A DNA stretch of 64,000 bases, from contig NC_134682.1 in assembly GCF_024713945.1 (NCBI RefSeq), forward strand, positions 2,728,001 through 2,792,000, given 5' to 3'. The position numbers and the translations under genes were made by a program. This DNA is from Dermatophagoides farinae. Its lineage: Eukaryota; Arthropoda; Arachnida; Sarcoptiformes; Pyroglyphidae. Position 1 is the stretch's first letter; every line of letters begins with the position of its first letter. A model generated the notes under the pieces. It saw only the letters and a list, made by a program, of their open reading frames with translations, had not been told where the DNA came from and did not search any database. Below are positions 1 to 10,902 of the stretch, piece after piece.

Positions 1-1047
1 GCTGGTCCTGTCGTCAATGTTCATATGCCTAAAGATCGAGTGACCAATCTACATCAAGGCTATGGTTTCGTTGAATTTATGTGCGAAGAAGATGCCGATT
101 ATGGAATCAAAATTATGAACATGATTAAACTTTATGGTAAACCGATTCGTGTGAATAAAGCATCGGCACATCAGAAAAATTTGGATGTTGGTGCAAATGT
201 TTTCATCGGTAATCTTGATCCAGAAGTGGATGAAAAACTTTTATACGATACTTTCTCTGCTTTTGGTGTTATACTTCAAACACCGAAAATTATGCGTGAT
301 CCGGAAACAGGAAATTCAAAAGGCTATGCATTCATTAATTTTGCCAGTTTCGAAGCATCAGATGCCGCTATTGAAGCGATGAATGGCCAATATCTTTGTA
401 ATAGGCCTATAACGATTAGCTATGCATTCAAAAAAGATGCCAAAGGTGAACGTCATGGTTCGGCTGCCGAACGATTATTGGCCGCTCAAAATCCATTAGC
501 TCAGGCTGATCGACCTCATCAATTGTTTGCCGATGCTCCACCAACGGCCCCGACAACTGCAGCTGTTGCGGCACCAATGATGGCTCCAATGATGGTTCCA
601 GCAGCTGCATCTTCAACCATTCCAACTATGCCACCACCACCACCACCGGCAGTCAACATGTATTACCATGGACAAGAAGCAACTGATCCGGCCGCAACAA
701 TGAATATGATGGCCATGAATATGTTGAATTGGCAACATGGTCTTCCGGCGGCAATGCCACCACCACCACCACCTCCTCCACCACCTATGATCAATCATCA
801 TCAACATTTGATGGCGATGCCGCCACCACCACCACCTCCTCCTCCTCCATCTGGTCAATCGCAACCGGGAGCATCAGCTATGATGGCAATGGCTCCCCCA
901 CCTCCACCACCACCCATGATGATGCCGAATGGTCATCCACATCCGCACCTAGTACCACCTCCTCCTCCTCCACCATCACCCTTTCCAGGAGCAAACATTC
1001 ATGGGTTTGGTATACCTCCTCCACCACCACCCCCTTCTTCGGGTTAA
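1..1047 (+). CDS. SF3B4: Splicing factor 3B subunit 4 (SF3b49/SAP49), 3' part
   Basis: The SF3b complex of the U2 snRNP uses this protein to help tether U2 to pre-mRNA near the branch site in the nucleus. The frame is open from base 1 and the first ATG (25) is internal, so the true start lies upstream of the window. What is seen: the end of RRM1 (GYGFVEF, an RNP1 motif), a complete RRM2 with VFIGNL (RNP2) and KGYAFINF (RNP1), then [20 protein letters not shown], a stretch characteristic of SF3B4. The C-terminal ~190 residues are Pro/Met/Ala-rich with several runs of 7-10 prolines, as in the family. No intron interrupts this part. It converges on RIOK3, whose stop codon lies only 187 bp away. 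Identification rests on the RRM2 plus linker and is very secure; only the 5' end is missing. Confidence 0.96.
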   Translation, partial: AGPVVNVHMPKDRVTNLHQGYGFVEFMCEEDADYGIKIMNMIKLYGKPIRVNKASAHQKNLDVGANVFIGNLDPEVDEKLLYDTFSAFGVILQTPKIMRDPETGNSKGYAFINFASFEASDAAIEAMNGQYLCNRPITISYAFKKDAKGERHGSAAERLLAAQNPLAQADRPHQLFADAPPTAPTTAAVAAPMMAPMMVPAAASSTIPTMPPPPPPAVNMYYHGQEATDPAATMNMMAMNMLNWQHGLPAAMPPPPPPPPPPMINHHQHLMAMPPPPPPPPPPSGQSQPGASAMMAMAPPPPPPPMMMPNGHPHPHLVPPPPPPPSPFPGANIHGFGIPPPPPPPSSG

Positions 1048-1093
1048 TAATTAAAATTGAACGAAAAAATTGATTTTGTACAGAATGGATAGA

Positions 1094-1142
1094 TTTATTC
1101 ACAAAAAAATTTATTGCCATCAACATACAAAATTTTAATAAA
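1094..1142. terminator. Overlapping poly(A) signals of SF3B4 (+) and RIOK3 (-)
   Basis: AATAAA is on the plus strand at 1137-1142, serving SF3B4. Its reverse complement TTTATT lies at 1094-1099 and 1110-1115 and could serve RIOK3. The plus-strand signal lies beyond the minus-strand ones, so if each is used the two 3' UTRs overlap by several tens of bases. Confidence 0.6.
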
Positions 1143-1234
1143 ATTTTTTTCAAAAAAATTAATTCGATTCCAAAAATTGCTCACACATAAATCAATCAAT
1201 AATGAATTCTTTGCCACATATCCAGGAACAATGT

Positions 1235-3092
1235 CTATGCCTTTACAAAACCTTCGGCACGATTCTGTTGTAATGCTTTTTCAAACAATTCATCAAACAT
1301 ATCCGGTTCACATTGTTGTTTCGTTTCAAAAGAGCAAATGTCAACATTTTTTCTACTTTTCTCATAGTTTTCCATCTGTGTATAATTGTAAAAAATGAAA
1401 TAAGAAAATCTATGACAACAACATTGATTCAAATAATACCTTGTCGAATAATTCAATGACAACGGCATCATGTTCCAATTCGCTCATATTTTTGCCCGTA
1501 ATCGTTTCAAATAGTTTGCAAGGTGATTTAAAGTCGCATAATTTTTTTGAGAAAAACTATACAAACATATTGATTGGTTAGCTTTCTGTAGACAAAAAAA
1601 TTTTTCATCTTACCTTGCAAATATTGACACAATCTCTCCATAAGAATCTGAATGCCATTGGATGTGTAGTTCGCACTGATTGTGAAACATCAATACACCA
1701 TAATTTATTCTCATACCACAATAGATTATATTCACTTAGATCAGCGTGAATCATATCACATTCTTTGTACAATCGTATCATTAATTTTTCAGTTTCAGTC
1801 CAAATTCTATTGAATAATTCTTCGGGAAATTTTAGATTTTTAATTGTTGGTGCAGGGCGGCCTTCACGGCCAATAAACGTCATGATTAGGATATGTTTTT
1901 TCAGTAATACAACTTCAGGGCAGGCGATTCCAAATTTACGTAATCGATTCTAATTATTTTATAGATTTATTTTTTTTTAAATAAATTTGTCCAAAATTAA
2001 ACTCATATAACTCACCAAATTGTGCATTTCTTTTTCTGCCCATAAAGGTATCGTTAATTTTGGATTTTGTTTAGATAATTTTCCCGTTTGTTCAAGAATT
2101 GGATCACCAACAATATATTGGATACGTTCACGAAATTCGGTGATGGTTGTTTTGAAAACTTTAACAGCCACTTCACCCAATGGAATACCTTTTTCAATAT
2201 TCTGTCCAATAGCATGAATAACTACCGATTCTTTACCGGTGGCAATAATACCATTCATCGTTTCCAAAGTGCCACCGTTAATCAATTTAAATAATAGAAT
2301 TCTACTTTTAGCATCGACAGCTTTTTCTGCTGATGATTTTTCCTTTTTCTCGTGCAAACGAGCCATACGTTTTCCTTCACTGATGCTATGTACTTTTAAT
2401 GCATTGTATACATTATTCGATAATTTCATCGGAAATCCACCACCATCACCGGTTCGTATATCGCTTTCAAATTCCATCACCTTACAAGCATTACGACATT
2501 TGTTCAATTCAATATCATGTTTAGTGGTAACTTCACCATTTTTGGCCACCACATAACCTTGTTTACCAATTTTCGGTGCTTGTTTTTCTTTTTGTTCAAA
2601 AAAATCCCAATGTTTTGATTCTTCACCGTATTCATGATGAATCTCATCATCCAGATCAGAATCACCAAGATCTTCATCACGTATGCGGCGAAGTTTTTCA
2701 AATGATAGCTGTACTTTTGAATTAGCATTGTATTGTTTTTCTTCCAATTTTAACATTCGATCATGTTCAAGATCAAGTTCATGTTGTAATAATTTTGCCA
2801 ACATTTCATCATTGGAACACTCTAATTCTTCGGTCATATTATTCAATGGATTTTCATAATCGGGTGTAATTTGATTTTCAGATTGATTAGAAATTTGTTT
2901 ATAATCTCTGGAAGAACATTGATTGACACTAAGATCCAATGCCAATTGTTCGGACATGATATCATTTAATGAAATGGATTGTTGTTGTTGTGGTGGTGGT
3001 GATAACGTTTCAATCGATGTTAATGATTGTTGTTGATGTTCTTGGCCAATCGAACTTTGGCTAACTAATTCGGACCAGGTTTTATTCGACAT
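1235..3092 (-). CDS. RIOK3: RIO kinase 3, atypical serine/threonine kinase
   Basis: RIOK3 is a cytoplasmic RIO-family kinase linked in animals to 40S ribosomal subunit maturation. Exons: complement(join(1235..1375,1440..1556,1614..1949,2016..3092)), giving 556 aa (human about 519). The N-terminal LNDIMSEQLALDL matches the RIOK3-specific DVMSEQLAKEL segment, and RLHEKKEKSSAEKAVDAKSR and VVLLKKHILIMTFIG are also RIOK3 rather than RIOK1/2. Kinase parts: ATGKESVV nucleotide loop, WAEKEMHNL, catalytic HADLSEYN (Asp near residue 429) and metal-binding IDVSQS (Asp near 446). An in-frame ATG 15 codons upstream (3137) is possible; the chosen ATG has the better context (AAAGAAATGT). Between the expected start and the kinase are Gln- and Asp/Glu-rich stretches. 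All four exons join in phase. Confidence 0.95.
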
Positions 3093-3137
3093 TTCTTTAT
3101 AACAATTTCTTTTAAGCACTAAATTATATATATTCAA

Positions 3138-3670
3138 TTCAATATAAGACTGTCACACTATACAATTTATACAAGAATCAACAACAAAGTATTTATATAC
3201 AATCTTAGCCACCACAACTCAATTGCACCACAACATCGACACAACAATTATCAACATAAAACGATGAAAACGTTTTTCTTACGCAATCCGTATGAATAAA
3301 TCCAACACAATGAGCCAAATCTAAAGCAAGAGGAACAGAAAAAAAACGTATAGAAAACGTAAAGATGCAAAAATTCATTTTGACATAATCGATTGTATCG
3401 ATTGTTCTGTTGTTCATTGGATTTTTTTTTTCATTTTCTTTTTGAAATAAATTTTTTGGACTGAAAAATTCATTTAACTTTCGTGGAAAACATTCAATCA
3501 TTCATTTTCAGTGAAAGTTAAAAAGAAAATAATTCTTTAGAATGATAAACAAAAATTTCGAATGATTTTCAAAAGGTAATAGACACATATATGTTGTTGT
3601 CAAGGTAATAAATTAATTCTCAATTCAGAATTATTAATGATTTCTCAGATTATTTAGTGCTATCATCTAT
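3138..3670. other. Intergenic gap, RIOK3 upstream region
   Basis: AT-rich and unique-looking. It should contain the RIOK3 promoter and 5' UTR on the minus strand and the 3' end of the receptor-like gene. The 98-codon open frame inside it has no recognisable domain or conserved motif. Confidence 0.5.
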
Positions 3671-4984
3671 TTATTTCATACAAATTTTTTTATAAAATTT
3701 GATCATTAAATGAAAATTCAATATGAATAAATTTATATAACGAAATTTGGTGATGAAAAATAATCTACCACATGTAAAACCAAAACGATTGTTGGTCATT
3801 GTTGTTATGAATAAATTTAATTTGATCAAATGTCGTAAAATGATTCGTTTTAAATAATAATTCGGTATCGATTTGTTGAATTGTGATCTAGCTATCCAAA
3901 CAAATATTGATCGTACACAACGTTGATTATATGATGGTAAACGTGAAGCACGTGAATATAATCCATTTATAAAGCAGAATATTGATATCGATACTATAGT
4001 AACAAAAGTATTTTCCGAATTCATTAATGTTTGTTGACTATAAAATACCGCTCCAGTGATGATCGCTGATTTCGATATGAATTCATTGAATACAAAATGT
4101 ACACTTGTTGTTTGATTCAATCTAGCTGTTTCAGCATAAAGTTGAACATATTGCATTTGAAATTTTTTCCAATATAAAATATTTCTTATTTTAAATGGAT
4201 TCATATTTCGGTGATCATCTTCCAACATCGTTTTGGTCATTTCGAACAATTGTTTTAATCGTAATTCAATGAATACCATTGTGAATATTAGAAAATTTGT
4301 GTTCATACAAATTTCACTCATTATATAGGCAATATAAATAACTGTTATCGAATAAAGTGGTAAACTAATGATCAATTGTATCAAGCTCAATATGTTCAAT
4401 TGATAAAAATGAATGTATGCATAAATATTAATGATTAATAAAATTAAATGTGCGAAAATGATTGTTCGAATTATGATGATAGCCACCATGTTAGTTATTG
4501 CATAGAAATTTATTAAATATGAACGAAATTCTGGACAAAATCGATCATTAACGGTACATGAACTGTTTGCTAAACAACAATCTATCAATGAACATTGATA
4601 AGTGGTGGCCTGTTTAAATGAATAAAGCCAAAAACAATGAACTAAACCAAATGCAAAAACCAAATTAATCATTATTAGATCTATTCGTTCCATTTTGATT
4701 ATTCGTTCCAATAGTCGTAAAGAAATTGTATAGTCATTGTTTGGCCAAATAATACAAATTATAAAGGTAATGATCGTCAGAATTTCCATTGTAGTTATCC
4801 AAATTGAATTTTGAATTGTTTGTAATGACCGAATCGAAATTTGTCGATGTTCATAATCGGATAATGAAAATTCTAATCGTGAATTGAAGAATTTTAAATT
4901 TTCAAAATTTTGTAGAAAAATTGATGCAATATCTCGTTTTCTATATGGTCGCATAGGATAAATATTTTTTTTGATGATAAGCAT
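3671..4984 (-). CDS. Gustatory-receptor-like 7-transmembrane chemoreceptor
   Basis: Single-exon frame of 437 aa with six to seven strongly hydrophobic segments separated by short charged loops, the size and layout of arthropod gustatory receptors (GRs), which act as ligand-gated channels in chemosensory neurons. The best clue is the C-terminal end: after a Ser/Arg/Leu-rich cytoplasmic segment, NLFITTMTNNRFGFTCGRLF then FITKFRYINLF follows the GR pattern of GFTCGxLFxITK before the last helix, although the usual TYxxxxxQF motif is degraded. Cys-rich ECL-like segment QCSLIDCC...CTVNDRFC could form disulphides. An alternative start lies at Met11 (4954). No intron is needed. It could instead be another insect-type 7TM receptor; GR is the best fit from motif memory, without alignment. 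Confidence 0.62.
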   Translation of the reverse strand: MLIIKKNIYPMRPYRKRDIASIFLQNFENLKFFNSRLEFSLSDYEHRQISIRSLQTIQNSIWITTMEILTIITFIICIIWPNNDYTISLRLLERIIKMERIDLIMINLVFAFGLVHCFWLYSFKQATTYQCSLIDCCLANSSCTVNDRFCPEFRSYLINFYAITNMVAIIIIRTIIFAHLILLIINIYAYIHFYQLNILSLIQLIISLPLYSITVIYIAYIMSEICMNTNFLIFTMVFIELRLKQLFEMTKTMLEDDHRNMNPFKIRNILYWKKFQMQYVQLYAETARLNQTTSVHFVFNEFISKSAIITGAVFYSQQTLMNSENTFVTIVSISIFCFINGLYSRASRLPSYNQRCVRSIFVWIARSQFNKSIPNYYLKRIILRHLIKLNLFITTMTNNRFGFTCGRLFFITKFRYINLFILNFHLMIKFYKKICMK

Positions 4985-5722
4985 GATTTCGTTTTTCGTT
5001 TAATGAATTTGTTTCGTTCAAAAAAAAAAATTGGAACAAACAGATGAATTTGAACAAAAATTTGTGTGTTCTATTAACAAAACCAATTTGAAAAATGAAC
5101 GAAAATTCGAATAATTTTTTTTGTTTGAACGAGAATGTCAACACACACAAAACGAAACATTTGTACTCTACCATTTTCGAATTGTATTATCTTTTTATTC
5201 AGTGTAATTGGAATTTTCTATAAAAAAAATTTAGTTTTCCGATCAATTGAATATTATCATTATTCAAAGAAAAAAAAATAAAACAGAGAGAGAGAACCAC
5301 ACAAATACAACTAAAACATTTTTCTTTTCACGTTAATCGACAAAAAGAATCGTTAAAGAATCGTTAAAGAATTTAAAATTTAAACTTCAAACAAACAAAA
5401 AAATTTACCAAAATTCATTATTGCATTACATTGAAAAAAAAACATGACATTAAAAGAAATTTTTTAAATGAAAAATTAAACATATCATTACACTACAGAA
5501 TATTATTTAATCAATAATTGTCGTTGAATGAATGAAAAGAAATAGGAAGCTTGAAAAGATTTAAAGAAAAAAAATCGAATTATTGTTGAATGATGAATGG
5601 TGAATTATTATTATAATTTTTCTCTTCAACCAATTTAATAAATAAATAAAAAAAAATTTGGACCAGACCCAATCAAAAACTGAAAAAGAAAATTTTTGCC
5701 ACTCCCATTTCCTTCCTTCCCT
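4985..5722. other. Intergenic gap between receptor and CUB gene A
   Basis: Very A/T-rich with many A- and T-runs and a short GAGA stretch near 5286. It holds the upstream region of the receptor-like gene and the 3' UTR of CUB gene A. No gene is seen. Confidence 0.5.
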
Positions 5723-7539
5723 CTAAATGACGCATGGTAGTTGAGTATATTTCAATGAAAAACCTAAAATTAAATTAAAAGTAATTAATTGCTAAGAAAC
5801 CATAAGAAATTGGTAATTATTTTACCTGCTTGTGAATTGATTGCATTGCTAAAATGATCTCCATTTGATCGTACTCGTAATTGAAATGGTTTTGAACGAG
5901 CTACAAAGTGAAAATTGATATTTTTTTGTTTTGTTTAAAAATGACAAACAAAAATTACTATTTATATACTTACAGATGATGAAATCATGTTCAAGCAATC
6001 GTGCACCACAGAAACGATCCTCACCCTGTCCAGTACCTTCGATCGATCCTTGATCGATACCAATAAAATCATCGAAATTACATTGAACACCACTGGCACC
6101 GTTTTGACATCTGTGAATATATAAGGAATCCTTATCAAGGGTTGGATTATTCTTTTCCGACATATTATCTTCACGATTCTCTGCCATTATCAATGAATTT
6201 TCTGTCACTGTTGATGGTGTCATTGTTGTCACAGATGGTGAAACAGTTTCTTGATTATCATTCAATCCATACAACGTCATTTGTGTTGCTGTCGAATTGA
6301 TAACTGGTTCACTATCTTCGGTTTTCCCTTGCATTCCAAAGAATGGGAATGATTGTGAACAATCACTATATTCATTATCTTTGCCTTCGAATGGTGCACC
6401 AAACATAAACATTCCTGGATTTTCAGTTTCCCATTTGATTGCACAGAAATTTTCCTCAGTACGAATACAAGTTGTGTAACGTAAATTGGCTAAATATCGT
6501 GCCCGATATTCAAGCTGAAAAAATTTTTTGTAATAAAAAAATAAACAATCAAGTCAGGAAAATAATCTATGCATACTTTTGGTCCAAAATTAAAACTACG
6601 TATAACATCTGTGGCCGATCGATAATATTGTAAACAGCCAGAAGGAGCCATATCCAAACTATTACAAGTGATCATATTTATTTTGATTTTCCATTTTCGC
6701 AACACACGAGCTCCATTTGTTACAATTGATAATACTACCGGATTTTTGCTACCTTGTCCCATGTCAATATAAACTAATAAAAAAAAAATTAAATTATCAC
6801 AATCACTTAAATAGATAAATTCAAATTAAAATTAAAATTCAGCTTACTATGTTGACCAGCATTTTCACCGCATATAATTGGTAAACGTTCACCGACTGTT
6901 GTACGAACCATAAACGAATCGGTCGTACAAAATCCATTCTCATCCGGTTGTGACATTGAAAATTCTTCGAAATCTAAACCGAAAAAAATTATTATCAATT
7001 CAATATAACCAAATTAATGGAAATGCCGAACACATACCCAACCGTAGTTGGCAGATATTTTCCAATTTTTTAATGGTCACTTGACAAGTATTTGTCTCGT
7101 TTTCATAACCTGGATATTGTTTATTAACGAAAAATGTTTCATTCTGATTGGTTTCACCACCACATGTAAATTTAAATGAACAACACGCAGCAAAACCATT
7201 TGCACATCGACCAATAACGGCACCTTTACGGTTCAGACATTCACTCTGAATGAGAAAAAAAAATAATGAATATGATTTCAATCAATCAATCGATGAAAAT
7301 CATACCTCGTAAAGACAGAGACCAGTCTCTTCATTTTCACCATCACAAGCCGTATTCTGATATCTAATGGCCGAAAATATTCCCGGCAATGATATTGGCC
7401 GTAATTGACATTGACCATGATCGACTAGTTGTACCAGAATGATTATAATAATGGTGGCAATAAATGTCCACAATGTGAAATGATGCCTACACGATAGCAG
7501 CATCATTATTATCGGTTGATTACTAGTTGTTATTAACAC
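5723..7539 (-). CDS. Secreted CUB-domain protein, paralogue A
   Basis: Exons: complement(join(5723..5763,5826..5900,5974..6514,6577..6773,6848..6973,7038..7245,7306..7539)), 473 aa. A hydrophobic leader (LWTFIATIIIIILVQLV) ends near QCQLRP and predicts secretion. Next comes a Cys-rich module (ECLNRKGAVIGRCANGF..CCSFKFTCGG, close to the C-x-G-x-C / CC pattern of arthropod CUB proteins), then NETFFVN, TCQVTI, CQLRLG and a CUB-like region with CGE, GCLQYYRS, SFNFG, RYLANLRYTTCIRTEENFCA, IDQGS and GEDRFCG. It ends SRSKPFQLRVRSN...LPCVI. Relative to paralogues B and C it has about 85 extra Ser/Thr-rich residues inside exon 5 and two extra introns. Molecular function of this arthropod family is not known to me; an extracellular binding role is inferred from the CUB fold. 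The start is the first ATG; Met12 or Met13 would also give a good leader. Confidence 0.85.
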
Positions 7540-9090
7540 TGATTGATGAATGAATTATATGAATGAAAAGAAAACAAATCAAAACAAGAACAAAGAAATG
7601 CTGTGAATTGATTTCAGAAACAAATTGAATCAATTATTTGATGGTAATGATGGAGAAAAAAAATTTTTTTATTCGTTAAATTTAAAAATTAAGAGACAGA
7701 AAAAAGACAAATGAATAATAACGATGATCGTACAACGAATCTCTTTCCATTTATCTATGCAACACAAATCAACTGGTTACTGGTCATCATCATCATCATA
7801 GACGGGCATTGAATCACAGGATTTTCTTCTTCTTTTTCTTCTTCTTCTTCCATATCATCATTCAGAATGCTTAAATGTTGTCTATTCTAGTTTCAAATAT
7901 TTCTACATATTTTTCAAGCCAGAACAAACCAGGAAATTACCATAATCAGCTTATATTCGGATATGTGTGTGTGTGTGAGATTCAATACAGTAGATGCAGT
8001 TTACACACACACATTTAAAAAAAGACGCCACCATTCTGGCCATCCAAAAAAAAATCCAGTTTCCAAACATATAGTTGTGTTCAACAACCATCATCATCAT
8101 CATCATCATCAATACTAAAACAGACGATAAATAATTTTCAATGATAAAGGTCACTGTATGTTCATGATAATTATGGTCACAAAAAAAAGTAATGACCATC
8201 GTTGAACAAGTTATTGGTTAGAAACCAAGTTTGTTAAGAAAAAAAAAGATGTTCATGATGATGATGGTGATTAACATAATATATAAATTGATTGCCAAAA
8301 TGAACAGAAACTAGATGATCATGGACCAATCAATATTTCAAAGTAAAAATGATTTTATTTTTTCATTGATGGAAAAAATAATTATTTTTTTTTGTTTCAC
8401 CCCACCTCCTCCTCCTCCTCATCGCTAATGTCAACGCTTTGGTATGCCTTTAACGCTTTGACCTTTTTTTTGATCATCTTGATTTATGATTTTGATTGAT
8501 TGTGAAGAGGTGGTAAATTAAAATTTGAATAAATTCATCCATTCATTTAGTATATAACCTGAATTTCTTTTTTTATTTTCTTCATGACGGAAATATAGAT
8601 CAAAATGAGATTGAATGGTCATTTTATGATTGAAGCAGACCTATGGTCTGAATTTTTTTTTTCGTTTGTTTGTTTGAACGGGTACCATCATCATCATCAT
8701 CATCATCAACATAATTCATGATCAACATTCAAATCGACGAACCGGTCTTTATTATTTTCCATCTTTTCGTATTTTTCTCTCTTTATTCATTCATCGGTTT
8801 TAGAATAGAGGAAATTCAGGCGAAAAAAAAAATTCATCCACTATAAAAAGCTCGTTCTATATTCTAACGATTGGCCAATCTGTATAAAATAACTGTCCAG
8901 TGTCAATCAAATCAGCATTTTTCATTTTTGTTTTTCTTTGTTCATTATTATTTCAAATAAAATAATTTCGGCTATGTTTTGATAGTTTTCTTCATTTTCA
9001 TCTGAAATTTAAAAAAAAAATCAAATAAAATAAATTCATCAAATAAATTGAATCAACAATTTGAATATAAAATAATAAAATTTTAATAAA
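7540..9090. other. Divergent intergenic region between CUB genes A and B
   Basis: About 1.5 kb separating two head-to-head paralogues. It has several CAT/ATC microsatellites (7786-7800, 8088-8110, 8688-8708), a TCTTCT run near 7826-7850 and A/T runs. A TATA box and initiator for gene B are seen near its right end. It probably carries promoters for both genes. Confidence 0.5.
8883..8917 (+). promoter_or_regulatory. TATA box plus initiator for CUB gene B
   Basis: TATAAAAT at 8883-8890 is followed by TCAGCA at 8912-8917, placing a possible initiator A about 31 bp from the TATA start, the usual arthropod spacing. This would give a 5' UTR of about 177 nt before the ATG at 9091. A second TATAAAA (8842-8848) could be used instead. 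Confidence 0.45.
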
Positions 9091-10902
9091 ATGGTAATTA
9101 CTCTTACATCACTTTATTTGTTCTTCTTTTGTTTCATTTATTGATTATTGGCCACTTAATTCATTCATCCATCTTTAATTGATTAGTTTCGTATTAGTTT
9201 GCTATTGGTTCCATTGGCAATTGCCACCGTTGTCTATAGTCAAGGAGCATTTCGACCACCATCAATTCCAGCAATTATTGCCATTCTACGTTACCAGAAT
9301 AGTCCATGTACAACCGATTCGAATACACCGGGTACTTGTTTAGCACAAAATGATTGTCTAGCACGACAAGGTACACCGGATGGTACCTGTGCTTCTGGTT
9401 TTGCATCATGCTGTAATTTCAAATTTACATGCGGTGGCCGTACTAAAGAAAATGAAACAATTTTTGTCAATCATTTGTATCCAAAAACCGATAATGGTAC
9501 CAATACCTGTCAAGTTACCATTGATAAACAGCCAAATGTTTGCCAACTTCGATTAGGTAATCATCCAATTGATCGATAAATCGATTTTGATCAATTTTTA
9601 AAATCCATTTTCATATTATTGAAAAATATTGATTTTCAATTTATTCACTTTATCACTTTTTCTCTCAATTCTTTCTTTTGGTGTGTTGAATCGATGAAAA
9701 TAGATTTCGAAGAATTTTCATTAGCACAACCGGATGAAAATGGTCAATGTACAACTGATTCGTTTATGGTACGTACCACTGTTGGTGAACGATTGCCAAT
9801 TTTGTGTGGTGAAAATAATGGTCAACATCTATATGTCGATATGGGTCGTGGTTCGGCCAATCCAGTCGTATTATCTGTCGTCACCAATGGCGATATGATT
9901 GGCCGTAAATGGAAGGTCAAGATCAACATGATTCCATGCAACAATCTTGATATGGCTCCATCAGGATGCTTACAATATTTCAGATCACCATCATCTGTTA
10001 TTCAAAGTTTCAACTATGGAGTACCAGTACGTGGAATGAACGATAAATTTGACATCGATTTTACTTATTAATTTGATTTTCGAATCCACAATTTTTTTCA
10101 TGATTCATTAGATGGAAGGTCGTGCCCGATATTTATCCAATCTACGATATACAGCCTGTGTTCGTGTTGAAGAGAATTTCTGTTCAATCAAATGGGAAAC
10201 CGAAACGCCCGGTTCATTCTCATGGGGTGCACCATATGAAGGAAATCTTACGGCTCGTGGTGCCAGCGGTGGTCTTTGCAATGTCGATGATTTCATCGGT
10301 ATCGATCAGGGAAGTGCCGAAGGTAGCGGACCAGGTGAAGATCGTCTTTGTGGTACTAAACTTTTACAAGATGATTACGTTATATGTGAGTATTTTTTTC
10401 ATATTCAACATTTTTGTTTTGTTTATCAAAAATAATTTTTAATCTAATCCGATTTCGAATAAAAAAATCAATTTATTCCTAAAACAGCTCGATCAAAGCC
10501 ATTCCAACTTAAAGTACGATCAAATAGTGATCAAAAATTGAATGCCGAAAATTCTCAACATGGTAAGTTTATTCACTTTATTATTTTCTATAGCATTTCT
10601 TGTTTTTCGATGACCAAACTGGTGACCGATAACCGTTAAGCTCAATGACCTCATCTCGAATGTTAAATTTTTATTTGACCCTTCACCGTAAACAGTTAGT
10701 TAGGGTTATGATTAGATTTAATCACACATTATTGCATTCATAACATAAGTCAAACCTGTTGCCATTGTTGATAACTTTAAAATCTGGACCCACCTTGATA
10801 ATTTTGTATGATAATAACTTTAATAAATTTTTTTTTTCATCTTTCATCTTACCTTCTACAGGTTTCAGTCTTCGTTATGTTCAACTTCCTTGTGTGATTT
10901 AA
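9091..10902 (+). CDS. Secreted CUB-domain protein, paralogue B
   Basis: Exons: join(9091..9093,9187..9556,9704..10026,10112..10385,10488..10562,10862..10902), 361 aa. The first coding exon is only the ATG, followed at once by GTAATT; splicing to the AG at 9185-9186 gives M-FRISLLLVPLAIATVV, a clean signal peptide that the second exon alone lacks because it has no ATG. The mature part has the same order as A: Cys-rich module (DCLARQGTPDGTCASGF, CCNFKFTCGG), NETIFVN, TCQVTI, CQLRLG, DFEEFSLAQPDE, DSFMVRTTVGERLP, YVDMGRGSANPVVLS, GCLQYFRS, RYLSNLRYTACVRVEENFCS, IDQGSAEGSG, GEDRLCG and ending LRYVQLPCVI. It runs divergently from A and tandem to C. Function unknown beyond the CUB fold; secreted by prediction. 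Confidence 0.85.

Noticed and set aside
613-1153. Trp- and Thr-rich frames over the end of SF3B4
   Set aside because: They are alternative-frame readings of the CCA/CCT proline repeats.
1977-3092. Assignment of this kinase to RIOK1
   Set aside because: The MSEQLA segment, LHEKKE..AEKAVD and VVLLKKHIL stretches are RIOK3-specific, and the RIOK1 N-terminal pattern is absent.
3205-3501. 98-codon minus-strand frame upstream of RIOK3
   Set aside because: It has no recognisable motif and lies where the RIOK3 promoter and 5' UTR are expected.
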